NCBI GenBank assembly: GCA_050734185.1 | Contig: JBOHUE010000165.1 | Location: 1-29,416, forward strand | Length of the DNA: 29,416 nt | Direction of reading: 5' to 3' | DNA from: JAFALX01 sp050734185 | GTDB taxonomy: Bacteria; Chloroflexota; Dormibacteria; Aeolococcales; Aeolococcaceae | Shown here: one piece after another, positions 8,986 through 16,122 of the stretch | How the letters are laid out: every line of letters starts with the position of its first letter | Position numbering within the stretch: the first letter of the stretch is position 1 | Made by a program: the position numbers and the translations under genes | Notes under the pieces: model-generated | Database searches by the model: none | What the model saw: only the letters and a program-made list of their open reading frames with translations | Told to the model about the DNA's origin: nothing

Positions 8986-9498
8986 TTAGCCCCGCGGGCG
9001 CTTCACGCGGGACGCCTCACCATCGACCGACATCCCACCCTCACGCTCCGCGAGGATCCGCGCCAGGTGGTCGAGACTCGACTCACCGTTGCGCTCGTAG
9101 AGCGGGCGGCCGTCCCACTGACGGATGCGGTAGACGCCCTTGAGCGCGGCGTAGGAGATACCCACCGTGCGCAGCTCGTCGAGCTCCGGCTCGACCATGT
9201 GCCAGACGCCGCCGAACCTCCCCAGCAGCGCACGCGGCGCAATTGCGGCGCGCATCACCTCGCCGTCGATGAAGTGGAACGCCGCCTTGTCCCAGGACGC
9301 CAGCTCGGCGGGCGGCGGCGCCGGCTCGGGTTCGCCGATGAGCACCTGGCGTATCGCCGAGACGGAGAGCAGCGCGCGCTCGCTGTTGGACTCGATGCCG
9401 GGAAACTCGGCTTCCATGATCGCGAGATCAAAGGTGATCTCCGGCGTCGACGCGTAGAGCACCTCGCCGTCCAGGAACGAGATCACGACGGAGGGCAT
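8986..9498 (-). CDS. conserved-looking protein with an internal duplication, function unknown
   Basis: 170 residues from ATG 9498 (a GTG at 9507 is also in frame). No signal peptide or membrane segment. Two halves resemble each other. The first begins VVISFLDGEVLYAS and ends ALLSVSAIRQVLIGEP; the second begins AAFHFIDGEVMRAA and ends VGISYAALKGVYRIRQW. Each half looks like a small beta-rich domain of the F-x-D-G-E-V type. I cannot name the family with certainty or assign a reaction. The tail is Arg/Gly-rich. The gene diverges from the GGDEF cyclase gene across a 160-base region containing an 18-base inverted repeat, so shared control is possible; a link to cyclic-di-GMP is only a guess from position. 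Confidence 0.75.
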   Translation of the reverse strand: MPSVVISFLDGEVLYASTPEITFDLAIMEAEFPGIESNSERALLSVSAIRQVLIGEPEPAPPPAELASWDKAAFHFIDGEVMRAAIAPRALLGRFGGVWHMVEPELDELRTVGISYAALKGVYRIRQWDGRPLYERNGESSLDHLARILAEREGGMSVDGEASRVKRPRG

Positions 9499-9507
9499 GG
9501 CCGGCAC

Positions 9508-9513
9508 AGGCTA
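9508..9513 (-). promoter_or_regulatory. -10-like TAGCCT before the 8986-9498 gene
   Basis: TAGCCT on the minus strand leaves 9 bases to ATG 9498, again the leaderless arrangement. The 18-base inverted repeat at 9523-9540 sits where the spacer and -35 would be. Confidence 0.35.
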
Positions 9514-9522
9514 CATCGAACT

Positions 9523-9540
9523 TGTGACAGCACGGTCACA
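9523..9540. promoter_or_regulatory. operator-like inverted repeat TGTGAC-N6-GTCACA
   Basis: Perfect 6+6 base inverted repeat between two divergent genes, 10-27 bases upstream of the TAGCCT box. The half-sites recall CRP/FNR-family sites, but TGTGA and TCACA are separated by 8 bases rather than the canonical 6, so assignment to CRP is not justified. Confidence 0.4.
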
Positions 9541-9664
9541 GCCCTGGTACCTGCCCGACCGTACGATGAGCGCGGCCGTACGGGAGTGATGTGTCCGTTC
9601 AGTTCGCCGGCGTCGCTCCAGGTGGCCCAACACGAATTTGCAGTAAGGGGCATGTGAATTTGAG

Positions 9665-11812
9665 GTGGTTGGCAGGCACCTCGTTGGAATGAGCCCGACG
9701 GTGGGGCGGTTGCCACACTCGATTGCGGCCTTCTGGCGACGCGCGTCTTTCTCCGCGAAGTTCGCCGCGGTGATCCTGATCGCCGGCCTCGTGATGGCTG
9801 CGGTGCCGCTCTGGCTGTCGTCCAGCGCGACCAACTCACAGGCGCTCGACCGCGCCGCCGACAAGGCGGGCGTCGCCGCGAACCTGATCCAGCAGCAGCG
9901 CGACGCACTCAAGGTGTTCACCGGCGGCGTCGCGCAGCAGGTGAAGGACATCACCGGCGCGGGCGCGTCGGCCTCACTCCAGCAGCCCCTCAAGCAGGAC
10001 GCGAACGTCAACGCGAGCGGCGACGTCGTCGGCGTCGTGCTCCCCGATGGCGAGGTGATCGCGTATCGCGGCCCGGATCAGCTGGCGCCCTCCAGCCCGC
10101 TGGTGACGGCGTTGACCGAAGGCGTGCGCACCAACCGCTCGCTCATCGGCGATACCGACGGGCAGCCGTGGATCGTGGCGTACTCGCCGGTGGAGGGCGC
10201 GTCGTCCATCGCGTTCGCCGGCCGCCCGGTGACATCCGACTTCATCAACGCGATCGACCGCAACATCGCGACCAGCGCCGACCCCGCCGACCTCATCGTC
10301 GTGCGCGGTCGCACGGTCGCGGTCACCGCGGCCTTCGCCGGCGGCTCGATGCGCGCCACCAGCACGGTGGGGACGTCGGTCGCCCAGGCGGTCGACAGCG
10401 GCGCACCGCAACTGGCGACGCTCAACGATATCGGCGTTGCGCTGGCGGCGCAGCCGCTCGGTGATGGCTTCAGCGTTGCGGTGGCGACGCCCGTGAGCGC
10501 GGCCACCCTGGCGCTGGCGCCGGTTCTCGTGCTCGTCGCGCTGATCCTGGTCGCAATGCTCATCATCGTGCTGGTGGTGCAGTCGGAGCTGCAGCGGCCG
10601 CTGCGCCGGCTCGACCGCGCCGTCGCAGCGCTGGGACAGGGCAGCTTCGACGCGCCGCTGCCGCGCGCGCGCGACGACGAGCTGGGCCGCCTCGCGGAGA
10701 CGTTCGACGTCATGCGCGGGCAGCTCCGCTCGACGATGCGCGCCACCGCCGCGCGCGCGTCAGTGGCCACCGAGCTCAGCTCTTCGCAGCCGCTCGAGAC
10801 ATCGCTGTCTCGCGTCGTGCGCGCAGTGCGCGCCTCGGTGCAGGCCGACGCGGCGCTCATCGTCGTGTGCCGATCCGAGATGGCGGATCCCTTCGCCGTC
10901 GTCGAGGGCGTGGGGCAGCCCGACGTCGACGCGTGCCTCGCCGGCGACGGCCCGCTGGGTGAGGGCTACCGGCACGCCGGCAGCGGTGCGCTGCTCATCA
11001 GCGCCGCGCCGTCAAGTCTCGAGGCCGGGCTTGGCATGCGCGAATTCTGTGTCGCGCCACTCCGCATCGGCACTCACGTGCACGGCGTGCTCGCTGTGGC
11101 GAATCGCAGTGGCGGCATGCTGCCCGCCGATGTCGAGCTCGTCGGCACGATCGCCGAGCAGGCGGCGCTGGCGCTCGAGCGGTACCGCTTCCTCGCGATC
11201 GTGCAGCGGCAGGCGAGCACCGACGATCTCACCGGTCTCTACAACCACCGCTTCCTCGTCGACTACCTCGGACAGCAGGTCGCACTGGCCGAGCGTCTCA
11301 ACGCGCCGCTGGCAGTGCTCATGCTCGACATCGACCACTTCAAGGAACTCAACGACACCCACGGCCACCAGGCAGGCGACACCGCACTGGCGGTGTTCGC
11401 GCAGACGCTGCTGCACAGCGTGCGCACGTCGGACCTCGCGGCACGCTACGGCGGCGAGGAGTTCTCGGTGGTCATGTACAACACCGGCTCCGCCGAGGCG
11501 CGCCTGGTAGCGGAGAAGATCCGCAGCGCCGTGGCCCAGACGATCATCGAGCTGCCCGACAAGAACCGTCTGCAGGTGACCGTGAGCATCGGGGGCGCCG
11601 CATTCCCCGAGGACACGGGCAGCGCGCGCGAGCTGCTCGCCCTGTCCGACGAGGCGCTGTACCGCGCGAAGCGAGCCGGGCGCGACCGCACGTGCATGAT
11701 CTCGGAAGGCACGAAGCGCGCCAAAGCGCCGCAGGTGGTCGTCGTGCAGCCGACGCTCGCAAACGGCGAAACTGAGGTCGTTGCCCCCGAACCTCGTCGA
11801 TCTGCGCAGTGA
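9665..11812 (+). CDS. membrane sensor diguanylate cyclase (extracytoplasmic-HAMP-GAF-GGDEF)
   Basis: 715 residues from GTG 9665 (ATG 9689 gives 707). TM1 is about 33-50 and TM2 about 282-305. They enclose a 230-residue extracytoplasmic sensor, probably CACHE-like (VVGVVLPDGEVIAYRG, then GQPWIVAYSPV). A HAMP linker (306-358), a GAF domain (about 376-505) and a GGDEF domain follow (DDLTGLYNHRFL at 520, LDIDHFKELND at 554). The active-site loop is GGEEF at 596-600. RTSD at 587-590, exactly five residues before it, is an intact inhibitory I-site. It should therefore make cyclic-di-GMP from two GTP and be product-inhibited. There is no EAL or HD-GYP domain. The 3' end overlaps threonine aldolase by 32 bases. 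The signal sensed is unknown. Confidence 0.93.
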   Translation: MVGRHLVGMSPTVGRLPHSIAAFWRRASFSAKFAAVILIAGLVMAAVPLWLSSSATNSQALDRAADKAGVAANLIQQQRDALKVFTGGVAQQVKDITGAGASASLQQPLKQDANVNASGDVVGVVLPDGEVIAYRGPDQLAPSSPLVTALTEGVRTNRSLIGDTDGQPWIVAYSPVEGASSIAFAGRPVTSDFINAIDRNIATSADPADLIVVRGRTVAVTAAFAGGSMRATSTVGTSVAQAVDSGAPQLATLNDIGVALAAQPLGDGFSVAVATPVSAATLALAPVLVLVALILVAMLIIVLVVQSELQRPLRRLDRAVAALGQGSFDAPLPRARDDELGRLAETFDVMRGQLRSTMRATAARASVATELSSSQPLETSLSRVVRAVRASVQADAALIVVCRSEMADPFAVVEGVGQPDVDACLAGDGPLGEGYRHAGSGALLISAAPSSLEAGLGMREFCVAPLRIGTHVHGVLAVANRSGGMLPADVELVGTIAEQAALALERYRFLAIVQRQASTDDLTGLYNHRFLVDYLGQQVALAERLNAPLAVLMLDIDHFKELNDTHGHQAGDTALAVFAQTLLHSVRTSDLAARYGGEEFSVVMYNTGSAEARLVAEKIRSAVAQTIIELPDKNRLQVTVSIGGAAFPEDTGSARELLALSDEALYRAKRAGRDRTCMISEGTKRAKAPQVVVVQPTLANGETEVVAPEPRRSAQ

Positions 11813-12827
11813 CACACTGACCGTCCCCGACTCGGGCATGCGCGCCGCGATGGCCGCAGCCGAGGTGGGTGACGACGTGTGGGGCGAGGACCCGACGGTG
11901 CATCGTCTGGAGGACCGCGTCGCCGAGCTGCTCGGGAAGGACGCCGCCGTGTTCGTCCCCAGCGGCACGATGGGAAACCTGTCGTCGGTGGCGTCGCAGA
12001 CCAGGCCTGGTGACGAGGTGATCATCGACGCCGAGGCGCACATCGTGCAATACGAGGTCGGTGGCGCCGCGGTCGTCGCCGGCGTCCAGCTGCGCACGCT
12101 CGACACCGCAACGGGGCTGCCCACGGCTGCCGCGGTTCGCGCCGCGGTGCGCGAGGCCAACATCCACCATCCCGTGTCGCGGCTGCTGTGTGTCGAGAAC
12201 ACGCACAACCGCCGCGGCGGCGGTGCCTTCACCGTGGATCAGGTCGGCGCCGCCGCCGGCGCCGCGCACGAGGCCGGGCTCCGCGTGCACTGCGACGGCG
12301 CGCGACTGTTCAACGCGGCGGCGGCTACCGCTGTCGCGCCGCAGCGACTCGTCGAGCGGTGCGACACCGTGTCCGTCTGCCTGAGCAAGGGCCTCGGCGC
12401 GCCGGTCGGCTCCGTGGTCAGCGGTGACACCGCGGTCATCGAGGAGGTGCGGCGCTGGCGCAAACGCCTCGGCGGCGGGATGCGTCAGGCAGGGATCATC
12501 GCCGCGGCCGGGGTGTACGCGCTGGAGCACAACGTCGCGCGGCTGGCGTACGACCACGCCAACGCGGCCGTCATCGCAGATCGACTGAGCGATTGCGGAG
12601 GCTGCACCGTGCTGCGCCCCGACGTCCCCACCAACATCGTCGTGTTCCAGACGGAGGACGCCGCATTGGCTGTGGCTGCGGCCGCCGCTGAGTCGGGCGT
12701 GCTCGTGACGCAGATGGGTCCGCACACGCTCCGCTGCGTCACCCACCTCGACGTCAGCTCTGAGCAGTGTGCGCGCGCCGCCACGGTGCTCGCGCGCGTG
12801 TTCGCAGGAGCAGCGCGGAGCGCATAA
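11781..12827 (+). CDS. ltaE: low-specificity L-threonine aldolase (PLP enzyme)
   Basis: 348 residues, normal for the family. It cleaves threonine or allo-threonine to glycine and acetaldehyde in the cytoplasm. Marks of the fold-type I beta-eliminating-lyase/aldolase family are LRSDTLTVPDSGMRAAM at the N terminus, GDDVWGEDPTV, FVPSGTMGNLSS, VENTHNRRGG, HCDGARLFNAA (D172 and R175 holding PLP) and LSKGLGAPVGS with the Schiff-base lysine K203. The start is TTG 11781, which gives the expected MPPNLVDLRSDT opening and lies inside the end of the GGDEF gene; coupling to that gene is likely. A strong terminator follows immediately. Metabolic connection to the cyclase is not evident. Confidence 0.93.
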   Translation: MPPNLVDLRSDTLTVPDSGMRAAMAAAEVGDDVWGEDPTVHRLEDRVAELLGKDAAVFVPSGTMGNLSSVASQTRPGDEVIIDAEAHIVQYEVGGAAVVAGVQLRTLDTATGLPTAAAVRAAVREANIHHPVSRLLCVENTHNRRGGGAFTVDQVGAAAGAAHEAGLRVHCDGARLFNAAAATAVAPQRLVERCDTVSVCLSKGLGAPVGSVVSGDTAVIEEVRRWRKRLGGGMRQAGIIAAAGVYALEHNVARLAYDHANAAVIADRLSDCGGCTVLRPDVPTNIVVFQTEDAALAVAAAAAESGVLVTQMGPHTLRCVTHLDVSSEQCARAATVLARVFAGAARSA

Positions 12828-12860
12828 AAAAGCCCCCGGCCCGAGGGCCGAGGGCTTTTC
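12826..12860. terminator. bidirectional rho-independent terminator
   Basis: A run of A, then GCCC..GGCCC, the loop GAG, GGCC..GGGC and TTTT form a GC-rich stem flanked by A and T tracts, so it can work in both directions. It lies between the convergent ends of threonine aldolase (stop at 12827) and the H1-like gene (stop at 12874). Confidence 0.88.
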
Positions 12861-12873
12861 GTTGCGGTTGAGA

Positions 12874-13545
12874 TCAGCCCGCCGACGGGGCCGCCGCTAC
12901 GGGTGCGACGGCCGCCGCAGCAGGTGCTGCCTTGGCGCGACGCGTACCGCGCTTCGCGGTGGTCTTGCGGGCTGTGCCGCGCTTCGCGCCACGGCGTGCA
13001 GTCGGGGCCGCTGCCGTGCGCTTGGCGCCGGCGCGCTTCGCTGTCGTCCGCTTCGCTGTGGCCCGCTTGGCGGTTGTCCGCTTGGCGGTGGTGCGCTTGG
13101 CGGTGGTGCGCTTGGCGGTGGTGCGCTTCGCCGTCGCGCGCTTGGTGGCGCGCTTCGCGGTGGCCCGCTTCGCGGTGCCGCGCTTGGCGGTGGCGCGCTT
13201 CGCGGTGGTCCGCTTCGCAGTCGTCCGCTTCGCAGTCGTCCGCTTCGCAGGGGCGCGCTTGGCCCGACGCGTGGTGGCACGCTTCGCGGTGGCGCGCTTC
13301 CGTCCGCCGACCGCGCGACGCACAGCGCCGGAGGCGCTGGTCTGCAGCCGTGCAACGGTCTTCTCAAGATCTGCAAGCCGCTTCTCGAGCTCGCCGATCG
13401 GGAGAGCTTTGATGAGTCCTTGGACAGCCTTCAAGAGGTCGCCACCGGCGGCGGGAGCGCGCCGACCTGCGGTCGTCCTCACGCGCCTCACGGTGCGTTT
13501 GACGGCCCCGGCGGTGCCGCCTCTACGACGCCTGGTTCTGGCCAT
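12874..13545 (-). CDS. histone H1-like Lys/Arg/Ala-rich DNA-binding protein
   Basis: 223 residues from ATG 13545, chosen because GGAGG lies 10 bases upstream. The N terminus is basic (MARTRRRRGG). Residues 36-68 form an amphipathic helix and short coiled coil (LLKAVQGLIKALPIGELEKR). Residues about 83-180 are a tandem repeat of A-K-R-T/A-T five-residue units with one four-residue unit near 133-136. The C-terminal tail is Ala/Pro-rich. Such proteins (AlgP, HctB, mycobacterial HupB tail) bind nucleic acid through charge and help compact the nucleoid; that role is inferred. There is no HU or helix-turn-helix core, so the coiled coil may provide oligomerisation. The gene has its own TTGACA promoter and shares a terminator with threonine aldolase. 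Confidence 0.85.
   Translation of the reverse strand: MARTRRRRGGTAGAVKRTVRRVRTTAGRRAPAAGGDLLKAVQGLIKALPIGELEKRLADLEKTVARLQTSASGAVRRAVGGRKRATAKRATTRRAKRAPAKRTTAKRTTAKRTTAKRATAKRGTAKRATAKRATKRATAKRTTAKRTTAKRTTAKRTTAKRATAKRTTAKRAGAKRTAAAPTARRGAKRGTARKTTAKRGTRRAKAAPAAAAVAPVAAAPSAG
13006..13299 (-). repeat. tandem 15-base repeat coding for A-K-R-T-T units
   Basis: About twenty imperfect 15-base units within the H1-like gene, recognisable on the plus strand as variants of CGCTTGGCGGTGGTG and CGCTTCGCGGTGGCG. Nearly identical neighbouring units point to recent copying or slippage. One unit has lost three bases, keeping the frame. Confidence 0.85.
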
Positions 13546-13614
13546 ATCAGATGAGCCTCCAAGTGGTGACGACCGGTTCACTGTCGTCCGGCCGCCTCTC
13601 CGACGTTTGTGACA

Positions 13615-13632
13615 GGAGGTGTCCAAACCTCC
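13615..13632. promoter_or_regulatory. inverted repeat GGAGGT-N6-ACCTCC in the H1-like leader
   Basis: Perfect 6-base inverted repeat between the H1-like promoter and its start codon. On the RNA it could form a hairpin just after the transcription start; as DNA it could be an operator. No matching second copy was noticed in the window. Confidence 0.35.
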
Positions 13633-13644
13633 CAGATCGTGCAT

Positions 13645-13673
13645 AGCATGCGGGTTGATCGTTAAGTTGTCAA
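13645..13673 (-). promoter_or_regulatory. sigma-70-type promoter of the H1-like gene
   Basis: On the minus strand TTGACA (13673-13668) and CATGCT (13650-13645) are separated by exactly 17 bases. This is the best classical promoter in the window. The predicted leader is about 90 bases. Confidence 0.5.
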
Positions 13674-13753
13674 TGTATGACCGGTGGGTTGCTGTCAGCC
13701 CAGGCAACTACATTCGTCGCCGGCGACATGTCGCGACGGTCCATTCCTGTGCG

Positions 13754-13759
13754 TATAGT
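13754..13759 (+). promoter_or_regulatory. -10 TATAGT, probable leaderless promoter of glutamate dehydrogenase
   Basis: TATAGT is a close consensus match and leaves 9 bases before ATG 13769, so the transcript should start at or within a few bases of the start codon. No clear -35 or ribosome site is seen. Confidence 0.5.
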
Positions 13760-13768
13760 CGTCTTCGG

Positions 13769-15031
13769 ATGCCCCCTGTCGAGGATGCCAGTCGTTCCGC
13801 ACTGAGCATCGCGCAGCGACAGTTCGACACCGCCGCCGACGCGCTCGGTCTCGACGATTCGGTGCGAGCCGTGCTGCGCGAGGTGAAGCGAGAGCTGGTC
13901 GTGCACTTCCCAGTCGAGATGGATGACGGCTCATTTCGGGTGTTCACGGGCTTTCGCGTCCAGCACAACATCGCACGCGGCCCCGCGAAGGGCGGTCTGC
14001 GCTACCACCCCTCGCTGACCCTGGACAGCGTCCGCGCGCTGGCGATGTACATGACGTGGAAGACCGCAGTCGTCGGGCTTCCGTTCGGCGGCGCCAAGGG
14101 AGGGGTGGTGTGCGAGCCGCGCAGCCTGTCGGTGAGCGAGCTGGAGCGGCTCACACGCCGTTTCACGACGGAGATCTCTCTGATCGTCGGGCCCGACCGC
14201 GACATCCCGGCGCCGGACCTCGGCACCGATGCGAAGGTGATGGCGTGGATCATGGACACGCTGTCGATGCACGCCGGGTTCTCGGTGCCGGCGTCGGTAA
14301 CCGGCAAGCCGATGTCCATCGGCGGATCGGAGGGGCGCTACACCGCGCCGGGTCGCGGGCTGGCTCTTGTCACATTGCAGGCGATGGCCGACCACGGCAT
14401 GGATCCGTCCGGCGCGACCGTTGCGGTGCAGGGTTTTGGAAAGGTCGGTTCAGTCACCGCGAAGGTGCTCGCCGAGTACGGCATGAAGGTCGTCGCGGTG
14501 TCCGACAGCAGCGGTGGCGTGCATCGCGACCAGGGTCTCGACGTCTCAGCGCTCGTCGCGTTGCGCGAGGAACGCGGCCGTGTCAGCGAGTACGGCGGCG
14601 GCGAGTCGATCACCAATGACGAGCTCCTGTCGCTCGACGTCGACGTCCTCGTGCCCGCGGCGACGGAGGCGCAGATCACGGCGCGCAACGCCGCGGGGGT
14701 GCGTGCCCGAGTCATCGCCGAGGGCGCCAACGCACCGGTGGACCCGGATGCGGACGACATCCTCAACGATCGCGGTGCGCTCGTCCTGCCCGACATACTC
14801 GCCAATGCGGGCGGCGTGGTCGTGTCGTACCTCGAGTGGGTGCAGGACCTGCAGGCGTACTTCTGGGCGGCGGGCGAGGTGAACGCACGGCTGCGCGAGG
14901 TGATGATCCGCAGCTATCAGGAGGTGGCGGCGCGGGCAGCGGACCGCCACCTGCACCTGCGCCAGGCCGCGTATGAGATTGCGGTCGACAAGGTGGCGCA
15001 GGCCACCGCGGTGCGCGGCGTCTATCCGTGA
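13769..15031 (+). CDS. gdhA: glutamate dehydrogenase (Glu/Leu/Phe/Val dehydrogenase family)
   Basis: 420 residues from ATG 13769, typical of the hexameric GDH class. It interconverts glutamate and 2-oxoglutarate plus ammonia with NAD(P). The substrate domain shows GPAKGGLRYHP (71-81), MTWKTAVVGLPFGGAKGGV (95-113, with the lysines that bind substrate and catalyse) and PDRDIPAPD ending in the catalytic aspartate D150. The dinucleotide domain begins VAVQGFGKVGS near 206, and the C terminus has DILANAGGVVVSYLEW. The in-frame codons further upstream (from 13619) do not match the family start and overlap the H1-like promoter. The TATAGT box 9 bases before ATG supports this start. The atypical SDR gene follows after 17 bases. 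Cofactor preference is not settled. Confidence 0.95.
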   Translation: MPPVEDASRSALSIAQRQFDTAADALGLDDSVRAVLREVKRELVVHFPVEMDDGSFRVFTGFRVQHNIARGPAKGGLRYHPSLTLDSVRALAMYMTWKTAVVGLPFGGAKGGVVCEPRSLSVSELERLTRRFTTEISLIVGPDRDIPAPDLGTDAKVMAWIMDTLSMHAGFSVPASVTGKPMSIGGSEGRYTAPGRGLALVTLQAMADHGMDPSGATVAVQGFGKVGSVTAKVLAEYGMKVVAVSDSSGGVHRDQGLDVSALVALREERGRVSEYGGGESITNDELLSLDVDVLVPAATEAQITARNAAGVRARVIAEGANAPVDPDADDILNDRGALVLPDILANAGGVVVSYLEWVQDLQAYFWAAGEVNARLREVMIRSYQEVAARAADRHLHLRQAAYEIAVDKVAQATAVRGVYP

Positions 15032-15048
15032 CGTCTACCATCTGACAC

Positions 15049-16122
15049 GTGGGCGACACGCGGCGCGTGCTGATCACCGGCGTCTCCAGGTTCTGGGGGT
15101 GTCACCTGGCGCGGCGCCTCGAAGCGTCCTCGTCGATCGAGCGCATCATCGCCATCGACACCGAGGCGCCACCGATCGACCTCGAGCGCACCGAATTCGT
15201 GCGTGCAGACATCCGTCACAGCCTCATCGGCAAGCTGCTCAGCGCGCTGGAGATCGACACCGTGGTGCACGCGGGCCTCATCGTCGACCCGCGCCGGGCC
15301 CGCCCGCGAACAGTGCACGAGACCAACGTCATCGGGACGATGAACCTGATGGCTGCATGCGGGGCCGCGGACAGCCCGGTGCGCAAGGTGGTGGTGAAGT
15401 CGAGCACGGCCGTGTACGGCGCCGAGGCCGACGACCCGTCGATCTGGTCCGAGGACACGCCGCGCCGCGCTTCGCCGCACGATCCATTCACCCACGACCT
15501 CGACGAGGTCGAGGGCTACGTGCGCGACTTCGCGATCCGCCGCCCCAACGCCGTCATCACGGTGCTGCGCTTCGCCAACGTGCTGGGCCCGAGCCACAGC
15601 ACGCCCTTCAGCCGGCTCTTCGACATGCCTGTCGTCCCCACAGTGGCCGGCTTCGATCCTCGGCTGCAGTTTGTGCACCAGGAGGACGCCGTCGGCGCGA
15701 TAGAGCACGCGGTGCGCGAGGATCAGCCGGGCATCTTCAATGTTGCTGGCAGTGGCATCGTCCTGCTCAGCCAGGCGCTCACGATCATGGGTGCGATCAA
15801 CGCGCCGGTGCTGCCCTTTGTCGGCGCTGAGCTCGCCATGTCGCTGATCGACCGCGCCGTTCCGCTCGGCTTCGCGCCGCACCTCACCCGCATGCTCCAG
15901 TACGGCCGGGTGGTCGACACCACGGCGCTGCAGCAGCGCTTCGGGTTCGCGCTGGCGCACTCCACGCCGGAGACGGTGCACGCCTACGCGCAGGACCGCC
16001 GCGTGCGCAACGTGCCGCTGTCCGACATCGACTACCGGTATGACGTCGAGCTGGAGGACTTCCTTCGCTCACAGCGACCCACCGCCACCAAGCCGCGCCG
16101 CACCGCGAAGGCACGGGCGTGA
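15049..16122 (+). CDS. atypical NAD-dependent epimerase-like SDR (Rv0501/GalE2-like)
   Basis: 357 residues from GTG 15049. The extended-SDR fold is clear: VLITGVSRFWGCHLA, FVRADIRHSLIGKLL, IDTVVHAGL, VVKSSTAVYG, VLRFANVLGPSHSTPFSR and RLQFVHQEDAVGAIEHAV. Two usual motifs are changed. The Rossmann GxxGxxG reads G-V-S-R-F-W-G, with the middle glycine replaced. The catalytic Y-x3-K region reads F147-THD-L151, so both tyrosine and lysine are missing. From memory, mycobacterial Rv0501 (GalE2) has similar changes and is also followed by an acyltransferase (Rv0502), so this appears to be a family trait rather than decay. The GTGA overlap couples it to the acyltransferase. It may bind a nucleotide or lipid-sugar without classic epimerisation; function is unknown. 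Confidence 0.85.
   Translation: MGDTRRVLITGVSRFWGCHLARRLEASSSIERIIAIDTEAPPIDLERTEFVRADIRHSLIGKLLSALEIDTVVHAGLIVDPRRARPRTVHETNVIGTMNLMAACGAADSPVRKVVVKSSTAVYGAEADDPSIWSEDTPRRASPHDPFTHDLDEVEGYVRDFAIRRPNAVITVLRFANVLGPSHSTPFSRLFDMPVVPTVAGFDPRLQFVHQEDAVGAIEHAVREDQPGIFNVAGSGIVLLSQALTIMGAINAPVLPFVGAELAMSLIDRAVPLGFAPHLTRMLQYGRVVDTTALQQRFGFALAHSTPETVHAYAQDRRVRNVPLSDIDYRYDVELEDFLRSQRPTATKPRRTAKARA

Noticed and set aside
9523..9540. Canonical CRP site
   Set aside because: The half-sites are similar, but the spacing between TGTGA and TCACA is 8 rather than 6.
13006..13299. CRISPR-like periodic repeat
   Set aside because: The 15-base units are contiguous without spacers and encode a continuous basic repeat protein.
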